From assembly GCA_937120965.1 (NCBI GenBank), contig CAKZKA010000038.1, positions 25,521-89,520 on the forward strand: DNA of 64,000 bases, in the 5' to 3' direction. The notes under the pieces were generated by a model that saw only the letters and a program-made list of their open reading frames with translations, had not been told where the DNA came from and did no database searches. The stretch comes from an uncultured Chloroflexota bacterium (lineage in GTDB: Bacteria > Chloroflexota > Chloroflexia > Chloroflexales > Chloroflexaceae). Every line of letters starts with the position of its first letter. Position 1 is the stretch's first letter. Positions 1 through 9,600 of this stretch are shown one piece after another. A program made the position numbers and the translations under genes.

Positions 1-577
1 CCAGGCGCTCGCGCATGTGCCCCAGCTCGCCATCAATGAACACGAGCACCGGGGTGCGTAAGCGCTCGGAAAGGTTGAAGGCCACGATGGTGAGTTCCAG
101 GGACTCCTGCACCGAGGCCGGGCAGAGCATAATGATCTCGTGGTCGCCGTGCGTGCCCCAGCGCGCCTGCATCATGTCGCCATAGGCTCCCATGGTCGGC
201 TGCCCCGTGGAGGGACCGGAACGCTGCACATTGACCACCACACAGGGCGTCTCGGTCATAATGGCGTAGCCCAGATTCTCCTGCATCAGCGAAAACCCCG
301 GACCCGAGGTTGAGGTCATCACCTTCGCCCCGGTCCAGCTCGCGCCGATCAGCGCGCCCATGCTGGCGATCTCATCTTCCATCTGGATGTAGCAGCCGCC
401 GATGCGCGGCAGGATCTCGGCCATACGCTCGGCAACCTCGGTAGCCGGGGTGATCGGGTAGCCGGCGAAGAAGGTGCAACCGGCCAGCACCGCCCCGTAG
501 GCGCAGGCGTCGTCCCCCTGCACGAATTGCACCCTGGGGCCGAGCGCCCGCCGGATCAGCTCTCTATGCGTGGACAC
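1..577 (-). CDS. korA: 2-oxoacid:ferredoxin oxidoreductase alpha subunit (partial, runs off left edge)
   Basis: Only the N-terminal 192 residues lie in the window. The protein should form part of a thiamine-pyrophosphate 2-oxoacid:ferredoxin oxidoreductase, which oxidises a 2-oxoacid with CoA and reduces ferredoxin. Visible motifs are YPITPATEVAERM near the start, an MEDEIASMGALIGASW stretch and STSGPGFSLM, typical of the pyrimidine-binding domain of KorA/PorA-type alpha subunits. There is no long N-terminal gamma domain. The chosen GTG at 577 follows GGAGGAG closely and overlaps the end of the upstream ferredoxin gene by 14 bp in another frame, so the two are translationally linked. The beta (TPP) subunit is expected further left, outside the window. 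The exact 2-oxoacid cannot be told from sequence. Confidence 0.88.
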   Translation of the reverse strand, partial: MSTHRELIRRALGPRVQFVQGDDACAYGAVLAGCTFFAGYPITPATEVAERMAEILPRIGGCYIQMEDEIASMGALIGASWTGAKVMTSTSGPGFSLMQENLGYAIMTETPCVVVNVQRSGPSTGQPTMGAYGDMMQARWGTHGDHEIIMLCPASVQESLELTIVAFNLSERLRTPVLVFIDGELGHMRERL

Positions 578-785
578 GGCTCTCCTCCGTCACCGTGATG
601 GCGAAATCCGGACACAGCAACTCGCACAACCGGCAACCGTTGCAGCGCTCGACGCGGACGAGCTCCGGGGGATGCACGCCCCGCGGCGAAAAGCGCGCGG
701 CTACCTCCAGCGCCCGGGTAGGGCAGTAGATAACACACAGGGCGCATCCCTTGCACCAGCGTTCGTCGATCTGAATTGTGTGCAT
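564..785 (-). CDS. 2x[4Fe-4S] ferredoxin, delta-type subunit of the 2-oxoacid oxidoreductase
   Basis: A 73-residue ferredoxin with two CxxCxxCxxxCP motifs (CKGCALCVIYCP and CNGCRLCELLCP), so it should bind two [4Fe-4S] clusters. Its position directly before korA, with a 14-bp overlap, fits the delta (KorD/VorD) subunit that passes electrons out of the 2-oxoacid oxidoreductase. The spacing of about 26 residues between the motifs contains an acidic/proline loop as in KorD. It follows the SdhA-like gene by 69 bp on the same strand and is probably in the same transcript. It could instead be a free ferredoxin linking the oxidoreductase to the Hdr complex. Confidence 0.82.
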   Translation of the reverse strand: MHTIQIDERWCKGCALCVIYCPTRALEVAARFSPRGVHPPELVRVERCNGCRLCELLCPDFAITVTEESRVHA

Positions 786-854
786 ATGGCGTTACCATCT
801 GGTCGGAGGCGCCGGGGGCGCGGGCCTCCGCGTCCAGCCATTCCACCATCACCA

Positions 855-2504
855 TTACACCGGCACGTCCAGGTAGCGCTCGAGAGCCTCTTTCCCGCGG
901 TAATCGGGCAGGATGCGCGGGGCGGTGCGGGCGGTTTCGATGCCGGCCTCGCGCAGCATGCGCTCGTACTCGGCCACGTGGGCCAGGCTCAACCGCCCGG
1001 GGCGATGGGCGCGCGCGTAGTGCGCCGCGGCGATGCCTGCGCGGCGCCCAAACACATTGAAGTCGAGCAGCGAGTTGCCCATCAGCCGGTTCTTGCCGTG
1101 GATGCCGCCCATGACCTCACCGGCTACGAACAGGCCCGGTACAGAGGTCGCGCCGTGCTCGTCGGCAGCCACGCCTCCGTTCTGGTAGTGCAGGGTAGGG
1201 AAGACCAGGATGGGATCGCGGGTCATGTCAATGCCAAAGCGCGTGTACATGCGGTACATCGCCGGCAGCGCGTTGCGGATCGTTCCCGGCCCGTGGATCA
1301 GGTCAACCATCGGCGCATCGAGCCAGACTCCGCAGATGCCGTGGGGTGTGGGCACGCCCAGGCCACGCTCGCCGCACTCGCGGATGAAAGCCGCCGCCTC
1401 GACGTCACGCGGCTCGAGGGGAAAGACGAATTGTTCGCCCAGGCGGTTGAGCGGCTGAGCCCCCAGGCCGCGCACCTTTTCGGTGATCAGCAGTCCGGCC
1501 ATCTGGGCGGGGAAGGCCGCCCCGGTGGGGTGGTACTGCACCGCGTCCAGGTCAACCAGTTCGGCGCCGACGCGGTAGGCCAGCACCAGCCCGTCGCCGG
1601 TGGCGCCGTAGTGGTTGGTCGTGGGGAAGCGCTGGATGTGCACCCGCCCCAGGCCGCCGGTGGTCAGGACGGTTGCCGCGGCTCGCACGATGTGGTAGCG
1701 CCGGGTCTCCAGGTTCAGCAGCACCGCCCCGGCCACCGCGCCGGTTTCGTCGCACACCAGTTCGATCGCCGGCGCGAACTCGACCACACGGATGCCCAGG
1801 TTGCGCGCCTCGTCGCGCAGCACGCGCATGATCTCCAGGCCGGTATAATCGCGGGCGGAGTGCATCCGGTTGCGCGAGGTGCCCCCGCCCGGGTTTTCCA
1901 CAAAACGGCCCTGGCTATCTTTGTCGTACATCACGCCCAGGCGCTCGTGCCACTGGATGATCAACGGCGCGTCGCTCACCAGCGCCCGCACCAGGTCGGG
2001 CCGGTTGGTGAAGTGGCCCCCGCCCATCACATCCAGAAAGTGCTGCACCGGCGAGTCTTCGGGCCGGTCGGCAGCCTGAATGCCGCCCTGGGCCATGGTT
2101 GAGTTCGAGTCGCCATGGCGCAGTTTGGTGGCGATCAGCACCCGCGCCGGGTCCAACCCGCTCTGTACGGCCCAGATCGCCGCGACTGTGCCCGCCCCGC
2201 CGCCACCGATCACCAGCAGGTCCACATCGGCGTCAATCTTGCTCAGGTCCAGATTGGGGCGCACCAACGGCCGGGCCTCGAACAGATCGGCGAGTTCGTG
2301 ATTGAGCAGCAAGCCCTTGCTCGGCCCGAAACTCAAGGGGCGCTTGGCGTCAGCCTGGTAGTCGGGGTGATGCCCGAGGAGCAGCGCCCGGCGCTCCTCC
2401 AGGCTCATGGCCGGGAAGGTCTGGCCCAGACGCGCAGGGCGGGTGCGCTCAACCATGGCGATGCTCTCGCGCATCGACGCCGGATAGCCGTCAATTAGCT
2501 CCAT
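855..2504 (-). CDS. SdhA/TfrA-like FAD flavoprotein (succinate dehydrogenase/fumarate reductase family)
   Basis: A 549-residue flavoprotein of the succinate dehydrogenase/fumarate reductase/L-aspartate oxidase family. FAD-binding GGGGAG is at residues 100-105, followed by STMAQGG; later come QYHPTG, an EPRDVEAA segment with the expected catalytic Arg, and HYQNGG...GKNRLMGNSLLD at the end of the FAD domain. The residue that carries covalent FAD in classical SdhA (His, five before the Gln of AQGG) is Asn134, so FAD should be non-covalent, as in L-aspartate oxidase. A stretch of about 90 residues precedes the Rossmann fold, which is long for this family. The start at 2504 follows AGGAGCAACAGC; an in-frame extension to 2615 is repeat sequence and was discarded. 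With the Fe-S protein and CCG protein upstream it resembles thiol:fumarate reductase or type-E (SdhABE) complexes. Confidence 0.8.
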   Translation of the reverse strand: MELIDGYPASMRESIAMVERTRPARLGQTFPAMSLEERRALLLGHHPDYQADAKRPLSFGPSKGLLLNHELADLFEARPLVRPNLDLSKIDADVDLLVIGGGGAGTVAAIWAVQSGLDPARVLIATKLRHGDSNSTMAQGGIQAADRPEDSPVQHFLDVMGGGHFTNRPDLVRALVSDAPLIIQWHERLGVMYDKDSQGRFVENPGGGTSRNRMHSARDYTGLEIMRVLRDEARNLGIRVVEFAPAIELVCDETGAVAGAVLLNLETRRYHIVRAAATVLTTGGLGRVHIQRFPTTNHYGATGDGLVLAYRVGAELVDLDAVQYHPTGAAFPAQMAGLLITEKVRGLGAQPLNRLGEQFVFPLEPRDVEAAAFIRECGERGLGVPTPHGICGVWLDAPMVDLIHGPGTIRNALPAMYRMYTRFGIDMTRDPILVFPTLHYQNGGVAADEHGATSVPGLFVAGEVMGGIHGKNRLMGNSLLDFNVFGRRAGIAAAHYARAHRPGRLSLAHVAEYERMLREAGIETARTAPRILPDYRGKEALERYLDVPV

Positions 2505-2520
2505 GCTGTTGCTCCTGAGG

Positions 2521-2637
2521 TGAACAGAGGGGAAAGCCGGTTTCCCCACACCCCTGCTGACCGGGGTGGCGCGCCCTCGCACCGCCTGGAGGGCGGGGAA
2601 ACCGGGTTTCCCCATACCCTTCCCTGATGGGATGCAC
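2521..2637. repeat. Two copies of the GGGGAAAC-type palindrome between sdhB-like and sdhA-like genes
   Basis: Two imperfect copies of the palindrome (about 2530-2548 and 2595-2613) lie in the 133-bp gap between the two genes. Read in frame on the minus strand they encode GKPxFP peptides that artificially lengthen the downstream ORF. Confidence 0.8.
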
Positions 2638-3411
2638 CTACACGCCCTCCAGTTCGTCCTGGTAATCCACCGGGTCCATCGGCGAGTTGTAGCGCCGGGT
2701 GGCGCTGTAGTCGCCGTTCTGGTCGGCCACTGCCTCGAAGCTACGCTGCTCGTAGCGCGCGCGCAACTCGGCGAGGGGCAGTTCCATCAACTCGCGCAAC
2801 TCCGCGTCGTAGCGCCCGGATTCAATCGCGCTGACTCGCAAAGCCAGGTTCTCCGAGGACGGCACCAGGTACTTGCCGTAGATCCGCCGCGCCAGCAGGC
2901 CCACCGCGTAGTGCTTGATGTCGGCAGGACAGCGGCTCGAGCAGATCCCGCAGGCGATGCAGTCGAACGACAGCATCGCAACCCGCTCGATATCACCCCG
3001 CAGCGCGGCCTGGATGTAGTCCATCACCGGCAGGCCCTGCGGACAGGCGCGGGTGCAGGTGTTGCAGGCCACGCAGCCGGCAATTTCGGGAAAGAACCGC
3101 AGCAGCGTGGTTGGCTGCGGCGTGATGCTGTGGAGATCGTAGGGTTTGGTGGGCACCGGCACAAACGGCATCTGCACCAGGCACATGCCGTCTTCGACCA
3201 GGGTCTGGCAGGCCAGCGCGGTGAAGATGCGATGGCTGCCCTCGCGCCGGTAGAGGGTGGGGCAGGCCCCGCAAAAGCCGCCGCGGCAGCCGACGCCGCG
3301 CACCAGTTTGTAGCCGGCGTACTCTATCGCCGCCAGGATGGTCAGACCGCTCGGCACGCGGTACTCTTTGCCCATCAGTTCCATTGTGACCAGCGTGGCA
3401 GGTTCGCTCAT
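2638..3411 (-). CDS. SdhB/TfrB-like iron-sulfur protein ([2Fe-2S] plus two [4Fe-4S])
   Basis: A 257-residue electron-transfer subunit. The N-terminal plant-type ferredoxin domain has Cys42, Cys47, Cys50 and Cys68 in the CxxxxCxxC...C pattern for [2Fe-2S]. The second domain has two full CxxCxxCxxxCP motifs at 113-123 and 151-161. Classical SdhB has a [3Fe-4S] site in the last position; here both motifs are complete, so two [4Fe-4S] clusters are expected, as in the TfrB front half. It should carry electrons between the flavoprotein downstream and the CCG-domain protein encoded upstream. The start at 3411 is the only good ATG. No membrane anchor is seen in any subunit. Confidence 0.82.
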   Translation of the reverse strand: MSEPATLVTMELMGKEYRVPSGLTILAAIEYAGYKLVRGVGCRGGFCGACPTLYRREGSHRIFTALACQTLVEDGMCLVQMPFVPVPTKPYDLHSITPQPTTLLRFFPEIAGCVACNTCTRACPQGLPVMDYIQAALRGDIERVAMLSFDCIACGICSSRCPADIKHYAVGLLARRIYGKYLVPSSENLALRVSAIESGRYDAELRELMELPLAELRARYEQRSFEAVADQNGDYSATRRYNSPMDPVDYQDELEGV

Positions 3412-3558
3412 GCCGATCCTCCTCTCGCGTGCGCGAGGTCATGTTGCCAGGGTTTCGGTGGTCGTAGCCGAATTGGATCGAACGAGCCGTATCCGCAACA
3501 GCCAGAGCGCACCAGAACCCTATGCGGCCATCCGCAATCCCCAATGTGCAAGTGTCGT

Positions 3559-4419
3559 TCAGCAAAGCGCCTGTGAGGTCACCGCTCTCCCCACGACCTC
3601 CACCTGCTGATCATCCAGCCCCAGCGCTGCCGGGTCGAGGTCAAACGCCAGACCGATCACCTGGGAGTAATACAGCACCGGCAGCGGCGCAGCGGTGCGC
3701 GGCTGGAGGGTTGCGAAGTTGAAGTGGCACAGGGGGCACGAAAGCACAATCGCCCCGGCCCCGGCGCTACGGGCCTGCTCCACCGTTGCGCTCACCCGCT
3801 CCATAACCAGCCCGGCACGGTCCACCGCCAGGTACGCGCCGCAGCACTGGGTCTGGAGCGATCCCTCGACCACCGTTGCGCCCAGGGCTTCCATCAGGTC
3901 GCGCAGCATGGTCGGCGTCTCGGGGTCATCGAGCGCGATCCCGGCGGGGCGCAGCAGCTTACAGCCGTAGTAGGGGTACACCGCCAGGTCGCGCAGGGGG
4001 CGCCGCACGCGCCCGCGGATCGCCGCCAGCCCTACCCGGTCGCGCAGGAGCTGTAGCAGGTGCAGCACCTCACCCGCGCCGTCGTAGCTCAGATCGCCGC
4101 CGCTGGTCGCGTTCAGGGCGTCCATCTGCTCCGGCTGCGTGCGCGCCAGATGGTTGGCCCGGGCCAGCGTGTTGAAGCACATATCGCAGAGCGTCACCAC
4201 CTCGCGCTCACCTTGCTGCTGCAAACGCGCCAGCACGCGCAACGGCGCCATGTGGCGGATCAGGTTTTCGCCGGTGAGCGTATGCACCACGCCGCAGCAG
4301 TTCCACTCGGCCATCTCGCGCAGTTCGATACCCAGCTCCCTGAGTATCGCCAGCGTCGCTTGCTCGTGCTCACGCGCCGAGACTTTGATGGTGCATCCGG
4401 AGTAATACGCCAGTTGCAT
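3559..4419 (-). CDS. hdrB: HdrB / SdhE-like protein with two CCG domains
   Basis: A 286-residue protein with two complete CCG (DUF224) motifs: Cys9, Cys41-Cys42-Gly43, Cys78-x-x-Cys81, and Cys153, Cys192-Cys193-Gly194, Cys228-x-x-Cys231. In HdrB this architecture binds two non-cubane [4Fe-4S] clusters and reduces a heterodisulfide; in type-E succinate dehydrogenases the homologous SdhE connects the Fe-S protein to the membrane. It sits between the SdhB-like gene (147 bp away) and a 502-bp repeat block, beyond which lies hdrC. The disulfide substrate in a bacterium without coenzymes M and B is unknown. Family assignment is firm; the partner could be the Hdr set, the Sdh-like set or both. Confidence 0.85.
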   Translation of the reverse strand: MQLAYYSGCTIKVSAREHEQATLAILRELGIELREMAEWNCCGVVHTLTGENLIRHMAPLRVLARLQQQGEREVVTLCDMCFNTLARANHLARTQPEQMDALNATSGGDLSYDGAGEVLHLLQLLRDRVGLAAIRGRVRRPLRDLAVYPYYGCKLLRPAGIALDDPETPTMLRDLMEALGATVVEGSLQTQCCGAYLAVDRAGLVMERVSATVEQARSAGAGAIVLSCPLCHFNFATLQPRTAAPLPVLYYSQVIGLAFDLDPAALGLDDQQVEVVGRAVTSQALC

Positions 4420-4921
4420 GCCAGGGCTTCTTTCCGTTAGATTCCCATGCGGCTGCGCCGCACAACGACAGGATGAAAATGAGTTTTTCTTGGGAGGGTT
4501 GCGCCCTCCCCAACCCTCCCGCGCGCGGGCTATGTCTGGGATACCTGTACCAGGTACCGGAGGCGCACCCCAAACCCTCCCGCGGGCGGGCTATGTTCAC
4601 CTCAGAGTTAGACACGCCGCGCGCATTCGTTTATTCGTTTCCCATTCGTTGGCCCATTTCCCCCCGCGTCCCAGGAAGCCTATCCCGGAGCAGGTGAAAC
4701 CCTTTGAAGGGCTGCGCCCTCCCAAACCCTCCCGCATGTGGGCTATGTTCACGTTAGGCATCCTTGCGGCTGCGCCGCACAACGACAAGATGAAAATGAG
4801 TTTTTCTTGGGAGGGCTGCGCCCTCCCCAACCCTCCCCGCTGGCGGGTTGTTTCCCGGGAGGGCTGCGCCCTCCCCAACCCTCCCCGCCAGGGGGTTGTT
4901 TTTCCCGGAAGGGCTGCCCCC
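4420..4921. repeat. 502-bp mosaic of intergenic repeat modules
   Basis: No gene seen. The gap holds several copies of a nested palindrome (GGGAGGGCTGCGCCCTCCC followed by CCAACCCTCCCGC), the ATTCGTTTATTCGTTTCCC...CCCGGAGCAGGTGAAACCC module (about 4626-4710), and CGGCTGCGCCGCACAACG next to ATGAAAATGAG, twice. The same modules recur across the window. The block separates hdrC from hdrB within an otherwise overlapping operon. Confidence 0.85.
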
Positions 4922-5326
4922 TCAACCGGTCTGCCGGCGCAGGCTGGCAACCAGCGCAATCGGCGGCAGGTCCTCCAGCGCCGCAGCAGGGATCTGCGCC
5001 ACCGGCAGTTGATCGCCGCGCGTGCGCAGGGCGATCAACCGCAGGGCCTCCATCACCCGTGGCACGTCCAACCCTCGAGGGCAACGTTGCGCGCACAGGT
5101 CGCAGCCCACGCACACCCACAGCGCTTCACGCTCCAGCACCCCCGGCACATCGAACAACAGGTGGCGGATCAGCCGGTCCGGGAGCACGTCCATAGCCTC
5201 CGCGAAGGGACACCCCGCCGCGCAGGTGCCGCACTGGTAGCATTGCGCCAGGCGCTGCCCGCTGAGCGCCTCCACCCGCCGCAGCAAAGCCCCCGACTGC
5301 CCGTTTGCGCCGATGGCTATGGTCAT
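4922..5326 (-). CDS. hdrC: HdrC-like 2x[4Fe-4S] protein
   Basis: A 134-residue HdrC-type ferredoxin protein with CYQCGTCAAGCP (Cys29-39) and CVGCDLCAQRCP (Cys72-82), the two [4Fe-4S] motifs that relay electrons from HdrA to HdrB. The ATG at 5326 overlaps the stop of the upstream gene (ATGA), which fixes the start; a longer in-frame ORF to 5461 lies inside the upstream gene and was discarded. Length is shorter than archaeal HdrC (about 180) and it has no membrane segment, so it is of the soluble type. Confidence 0.87.
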   Translation of the reverse strand: MTIAIGANGQSGALLRRVEALSGQRLAQCYQCGTCAAGCPFAEAMDVLPDRLIRHLLFDVPGVLEREALWVCVGCDLCAQRCPRGLDVPRVMEALRLIALRTRGDQLPVAQIPAAALEDLPPIALVASLRRQTG

Positions 5327-6252
5327 GACACCTCTCCTGCCACCTCTGAGGGCGCGGGGAAGGGCAGCGCAGCCACCCTGCTCGTCCCTTCGAGGCGATC
5401 CAGTTCCAGTTTGCGGCAGATCAGGCTCAGTGGAATATCTTCCGGGCAGACCCGCTCGCACTCATCGCAGCCGGTGCAGCGCTCGGCCAGGTGGAACGCG
5501 CGCATCAAGTGGTAGGCGAACACGCTGGCCGGCTCCCGGGCCAGCCGGCGCGGATCGTCGCGCTCCAGCGTCAGCGCGCATTCTTTGCAGAAGCACAGCG
5601 GGCAAACCGTCTGACATGCGTAGCAGAGGGTGCAACGGCTGAAGTGCTGGCGCCAGAAGGCCAGACGCTCAGCGGGAGCGAGGGCCTCCAGTGCCCGCAC
5701 CGCCGCGAAGCGGTCACCGGCAGGTGGCGCCGGAGGCGCCTCGCCCAGCGTTTCGTCATACAGATCCGGAGGCGCAGCCGGGCAGCCAGCGCACTTCGCC
5801 AGCAGCAGGGCGGCGCGTGGGTGACGCAGCGTTTCGTTGCCAGCGCCGATCAACACCTCCGCCCCGTCCTCCACCAGGCTGGTGACCCGCCCTGCCGCCA
5901 CCGCGACTACCCTGTCGGGGTCAACCATCCCCTGGCACGGAACGCCGATCAGGTACAGCCGTTCCCGGTCGAGCTGGTGCAGACGCAGCAACTCCACCAC
6001 GGTGCACGCGTCGCAAGCCTTCAGCGCCACGCCGGCCCGTTGCCCGGCGTACTTGCGAAGGGTTCCGACCAGGTTCGGGCCGCACACCGGGTTCCAGACC
6101 AGCCTGTCTGCCTCCGCGGGCGTGCGGGCTGCAAACGGCGCTACCCGCAGCAGCGTCGCGCCTTGCCGGTAGCCCACAAACACATCGATCCACCCCTCGG
6201 CCAGCAGGGCGCTGGCCCGCGTCCGGATCTGCTGCTCGATCAGGCTTGCCAT
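5323..6252 (-). CDS. FrhB/FdhB-like iron-sulfur subunit with C-terminal ferredoxin motifs
   Basis: A 309-residue protein resembling the coenzyme F420 hydrogenase/dehydrogenase beta subunit family, often found with HdrA-MvhD in bacteria. Cysteine-rich stretches include NPVCGPNLVG and KACDACTVVELL near residues 55-85, KCAGC near 155, CTLCYACQTVCPLCFCKEC near 210-230 and CTGCDECERVCP near 260. The last is a normal [4Fe-4S] motif. It starts 13 bp inside the end of mvhD and ends with an ATGA overlap with hdrC, so the three are one translational unit. By analogy with FdhB-type subunits it may bind a flavin and feed electrons from a soluble donor into the Hdr complex; the donor is not identifiable. 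Confidence 0.72.
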   Translation of the reverse strand: MASLIEQQIRTRASALLAEGWIDVFVGYRQGATLLRVAPFAARTPAEADRLVWNPVCGPNLVGTLRKYAGQRAGVALKACDACTVVELLRLHQLDRERLYLIGVPCQGMVDPDRVVAVAAGRVTSLVEDGAEVLIGAGNETLRHPRAALLLAKCAGCPAAPPDLYDETLGEAPPAPPAGDRFAAVRALEALAPAERLAFWRQHFSRCTLCYACQTVCPLCFCKECALTLERDDPRRLAREPASVFAYHLMRAFHLAERCTGCDECERVCPEDIPLSLICRKLELDRLEGTSRVAALPFPAPSEVAGEVS

Positions 6253-6668
6253 GCGTGTGCCTTCATCCTCAGGGGACCGAGGGCGCGGATCTCCTCGGTC
6301 ATCTCGGTGACCACGGCGGCAAAGCGCGCCCCCTCCGAGGCCGAGACCCAGGCCAGTTTGAAGCGGCGACGGTCAATGCCGAAAAAGTCCAGTATGCTCC
6401 CGAAGCGTTCGAAGCGCTGCTCGGCGAAGACATTTCCGGTGGCGTAATGGCAATCGCCGGGGTGACAGCCGGCCACCAGCACTCCATCGGCGCCTTGCTC
6501 AAAGGCCCGCACGACGAAGAGCGGATCCACCCGCCCGCTACACATCACCCGCACGATGCGGATGTTGGGCGGATACTGCAGGCGGCTCACTCCAGCCGTG
6601 TCGGCGCCTCCGTAGGCGCACCAGCTACACAGCAGCCCCAGCAGGCGCGGCTCAAATGGCTCACTCAT
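6240..6668 (-). CDS. mvhD: MvhD/FlpD-type hydrogenase iron-sulfur subunit
   Basis: A 142-residue MvhD-family protein. Cys14 and Cys17 (LLCSWCAYGGAD) and the later VMCSGRVDP and VAGCHPGDCHY segments are the conserved cysteines of the [2Fe-2S] protein that connects an electron donor to HdrA. It overlaps the hdrA stop by 8 bp (ATGAGTGA) and the next gene by 13 bp. No hydrogenase large or small subunit is present in the window, so the donor is probably not hydrogenase but the FrhB/FdhB-like partner. Confidence 0.88.
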   Translation of the reverse strand: MSEPFEPRLLGLLCSWCAYGGADTAGVSRLQYPPNIRIVRVMCSGRVDPLFVVRAFEQGADGVLVAGCHPGDCHYATGNVFAEQRFERFGSILDFFGIDRRRFKLAWVSASEGARFAAVVTEMTEEIRALGPLRMKAHAWQA

Positions 6669-9600
6669 AGGCAGGCTCCTCCCAGGCTGCCCCGATCATC
6701 GCCAGCACCTGTGCGTCGGTGAAGCCCCGCTGTTGCAGCGCCCCCGATGGGCAGGCCGCCACACACGTGCCGCACCCCTTGCACTGCACTTCCTCCACCC
6801 ATGCGACCTTGCGCTCACCGTCGAGGTGGAGCGCGCCGTAAGGACAGTGAGGCACACAGAGGCCACAGCCAGCACAGGCTTCCGCCGCCACCTCGGCGAC
6901 GATTGGCTCAACGCTCACCTGGCCGCGCAGCAGCGGGATCGCCGCCCGCGACGCTGCCCCCGCCGCCTGGGCAATTGTGTCGGGCACGCTGCGCGGATAG
7001 TGATCAGCGCCGCACAGATAGATTCCATCGGTATTGAAATCCAGGGGTCGGATCTTGGCATGGGCCTCGCGGTAGAAGCCCCGGTCGTCGGTCGTGACTT
7101 TGAGCGCCTGCTTCAGCCGCAGCGTGTCGGCATCGCCGCGCAGCGCCGCCGTCAGCACCACCAGGTCGGCCTCGATCGCCAGTTCCTCGTTCAGCAACAC
7201 ATCGTGGACCAGCACCACCACCTGCTGGCTACGCGCGATTACCCGGGGCGGCCGGTCAGGGGTGTAGCGCACCCGTTGCGGGGCAACCGTGTCGAGCATA
7301 TCGGTGAAAGCTTCTTCCTGACCCTTGCCGTACACCCGCATGTCCTGGTAAAGCATCACGATCCGCGCCTCTGGAGCCAGCCGGTGCAGCATCCGCGCAT
7401 TCTTGACCGAAATACCACAGCCGATCCGGCAACAGGCAGGATTCTCCGCATCCATTGAACCGGCGCAGTTGATCATCACCACCGAGCGCGGGGCGCCCAG
7501 CGTTCCCTCGCGTAAACGGCGCTCCAGCTCCAGTTGCGTGATCACCCGCGGATCGGCGCCATAGCCAAAGCGTCCGCGCAGGTCCGCCTCCTGGAAGCCG
7601 GTGGCGACGATGATCGCGCCAACCTGCACCTCGTTGAGCATGCCGCCCGGCCCTTCGTCGAGGGTCACGCGGAAGTCGCCAATGTGGCCGCTCACCTCGC
7701 GCACCTCGGCGCCGAGGAACAGCCTGATCTGCGAGCGTCGCTGCACCTCGCGCACCAGGTGATCGCGCACCGCGCTGGCGGGCACATCGCCGGGGGCCAG
7801 GGTTGCCAGTGTGTTGAGCTTGCCGCCCAGGGTCGCCTCGCGCTCGACCAGCAAGGTGTCAATGCCCAGATCGGCCAGGGTTATCGCGGCGGTCATCCCC
7901 GCCACGCCGCCGCCGATCACCAGACAGCGCCGCGTCACCTCGATCGTCCGCAACGGCAACTCCTGCGACTGCCCGGCCCGCGCCACCGCCATACGCACCA
8001 GGTCCACCGCCTTTGCCGTCGCCGACGCGGGATCGGTAGAATGCACCCACGAACACTGGTTACGGATGTTGGCCATCTCGAACAGGCCGGGGTTCAGGCC
8101 AGCTTCGGCGCAGGTCTGCTGAAACACCGGCCCGTGGGTGATGGGCGAGCAGGCCGCCACCACCAGCCGGTTCAACCCATGGCCGGCGATTGCGGCGCGG
8201 ATGCGGCGCTGCACGTCCTCAGAGCAGGCGAAGGTGCAGGCGTCGACGAAGGCCACCCCGGGCAAGTCACGGGCGGCTGCGGTGATCGCCGGCACATCAA
8301 CGAACCCGCTAATGTTCTTGCCACATCCGCACACCACCACGCCCACCCGCGCCGTCTCAGCGTCCGCCGCGGGGCGCGCATCCTGAACACCGGATTCGCC
8401 CGCTTGCGCCCGGGGCGTCACGTTGGCGCCCACGGGCGGGCCAGACCCGTTGAGGGCCGGATGCGAACCTGTCTCGGCAGGCCGAACCGTGGCAGAAGAA
8501 GGCGCCACCGCGGGCTGCGCCTGCCGCAATCCGCCAACCCCCATCCGCGCCAGCGGCCCGACCGCGGCCAGGCCAGCAGCACCGCTGGCTTGAGCCACAC
8601 AGTCGGAGATGTCGTTGGGGCCCTGTGCCCCGCCGGCCAGGAAGATGCCATCGCGGGTCGAGCGCAACGGGTCGAGCAGCGGGTCACGAGACACGAAGAA
8701 GCCGTATGAGTCAACCGCTATCCCCAGTACGCGGGCCAGGCGCTGGTTCTCCGGGGCGGGTACAATCGCCGTAGAAAGCACCAGCAGATCGAAGCGCTCG
8801 CGCCGTACCCTGCCACTGAGGGTATCCTCGTAGGTCACCACCAGGCTCCGGTCGCGGTCCTCTTCCACCGCAGCGGGCCGGCCACGCACATAGCGCACCC
8901 CGTGCCCGGCGGCCCGGCGGTAGAACTGCTGAAAGTCCTTGCCATAGGCCCGCAGATCCATGTAGAAGATCGTCGCCTCGGTGCCAGGAGCGTGCTCCAG
9001 GGTGATCAACGCCTCCTTGGTGGCATACATGCAGCAGATCTTCGAGCAGTAGGGGTACCCGCCCTGCACACTGCGCGAGCCAACGCACTGGATCCAGGCC
9101 ACCCGCTCGGGATGGCGGCCATCGGAGGGCCGGGCCACCGTGCCCCCCGTCGGCCCCGAGGCCGAGAGCAGCCGCTCGTACTGGATCGCCGTCACAACAT
9201 TGGGGTACCGGCCGTAGCCGTACTCCTTGCGCAACCCGGTCGGCTCGAGCGTCTCGAAGCCGGTAGCGACCACGATGCTGCTCACCGTCACGCTCACGGG
9301 CTGCGAGCGACGCAGAAAGGCAATTGCCCCGGCGGCGCAGGCCCGGTCGCAGGCCCCGCAGCCGACGCAACGGCTATAATCAATCGTGTAGATGGCAGGA
9401 ACCGCCTGGGGGAACTGCAGGTAGATCGCCTTGCGGCGCGAAAGCCGCCCGTTGAACACATCGTCCACTTCAACCGGGCAAGCCTGGGCGCAGTCCCCGC
9501 AGCCGGTACACTTCTCAGGGTCTACGTAAGTCGCCTGGCGCCAGATCAGCACCTCGAAGGCGCCCGCCGAACCGCTGACCCGCTCAACCCGAGCCGAGGT

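Noticed and set aside
570..2102. Plus-strand 510-codon frame
   Set aside because: Antisense to the ferredoxin and SdhA-like genes, which carry intact cofactor motifs.
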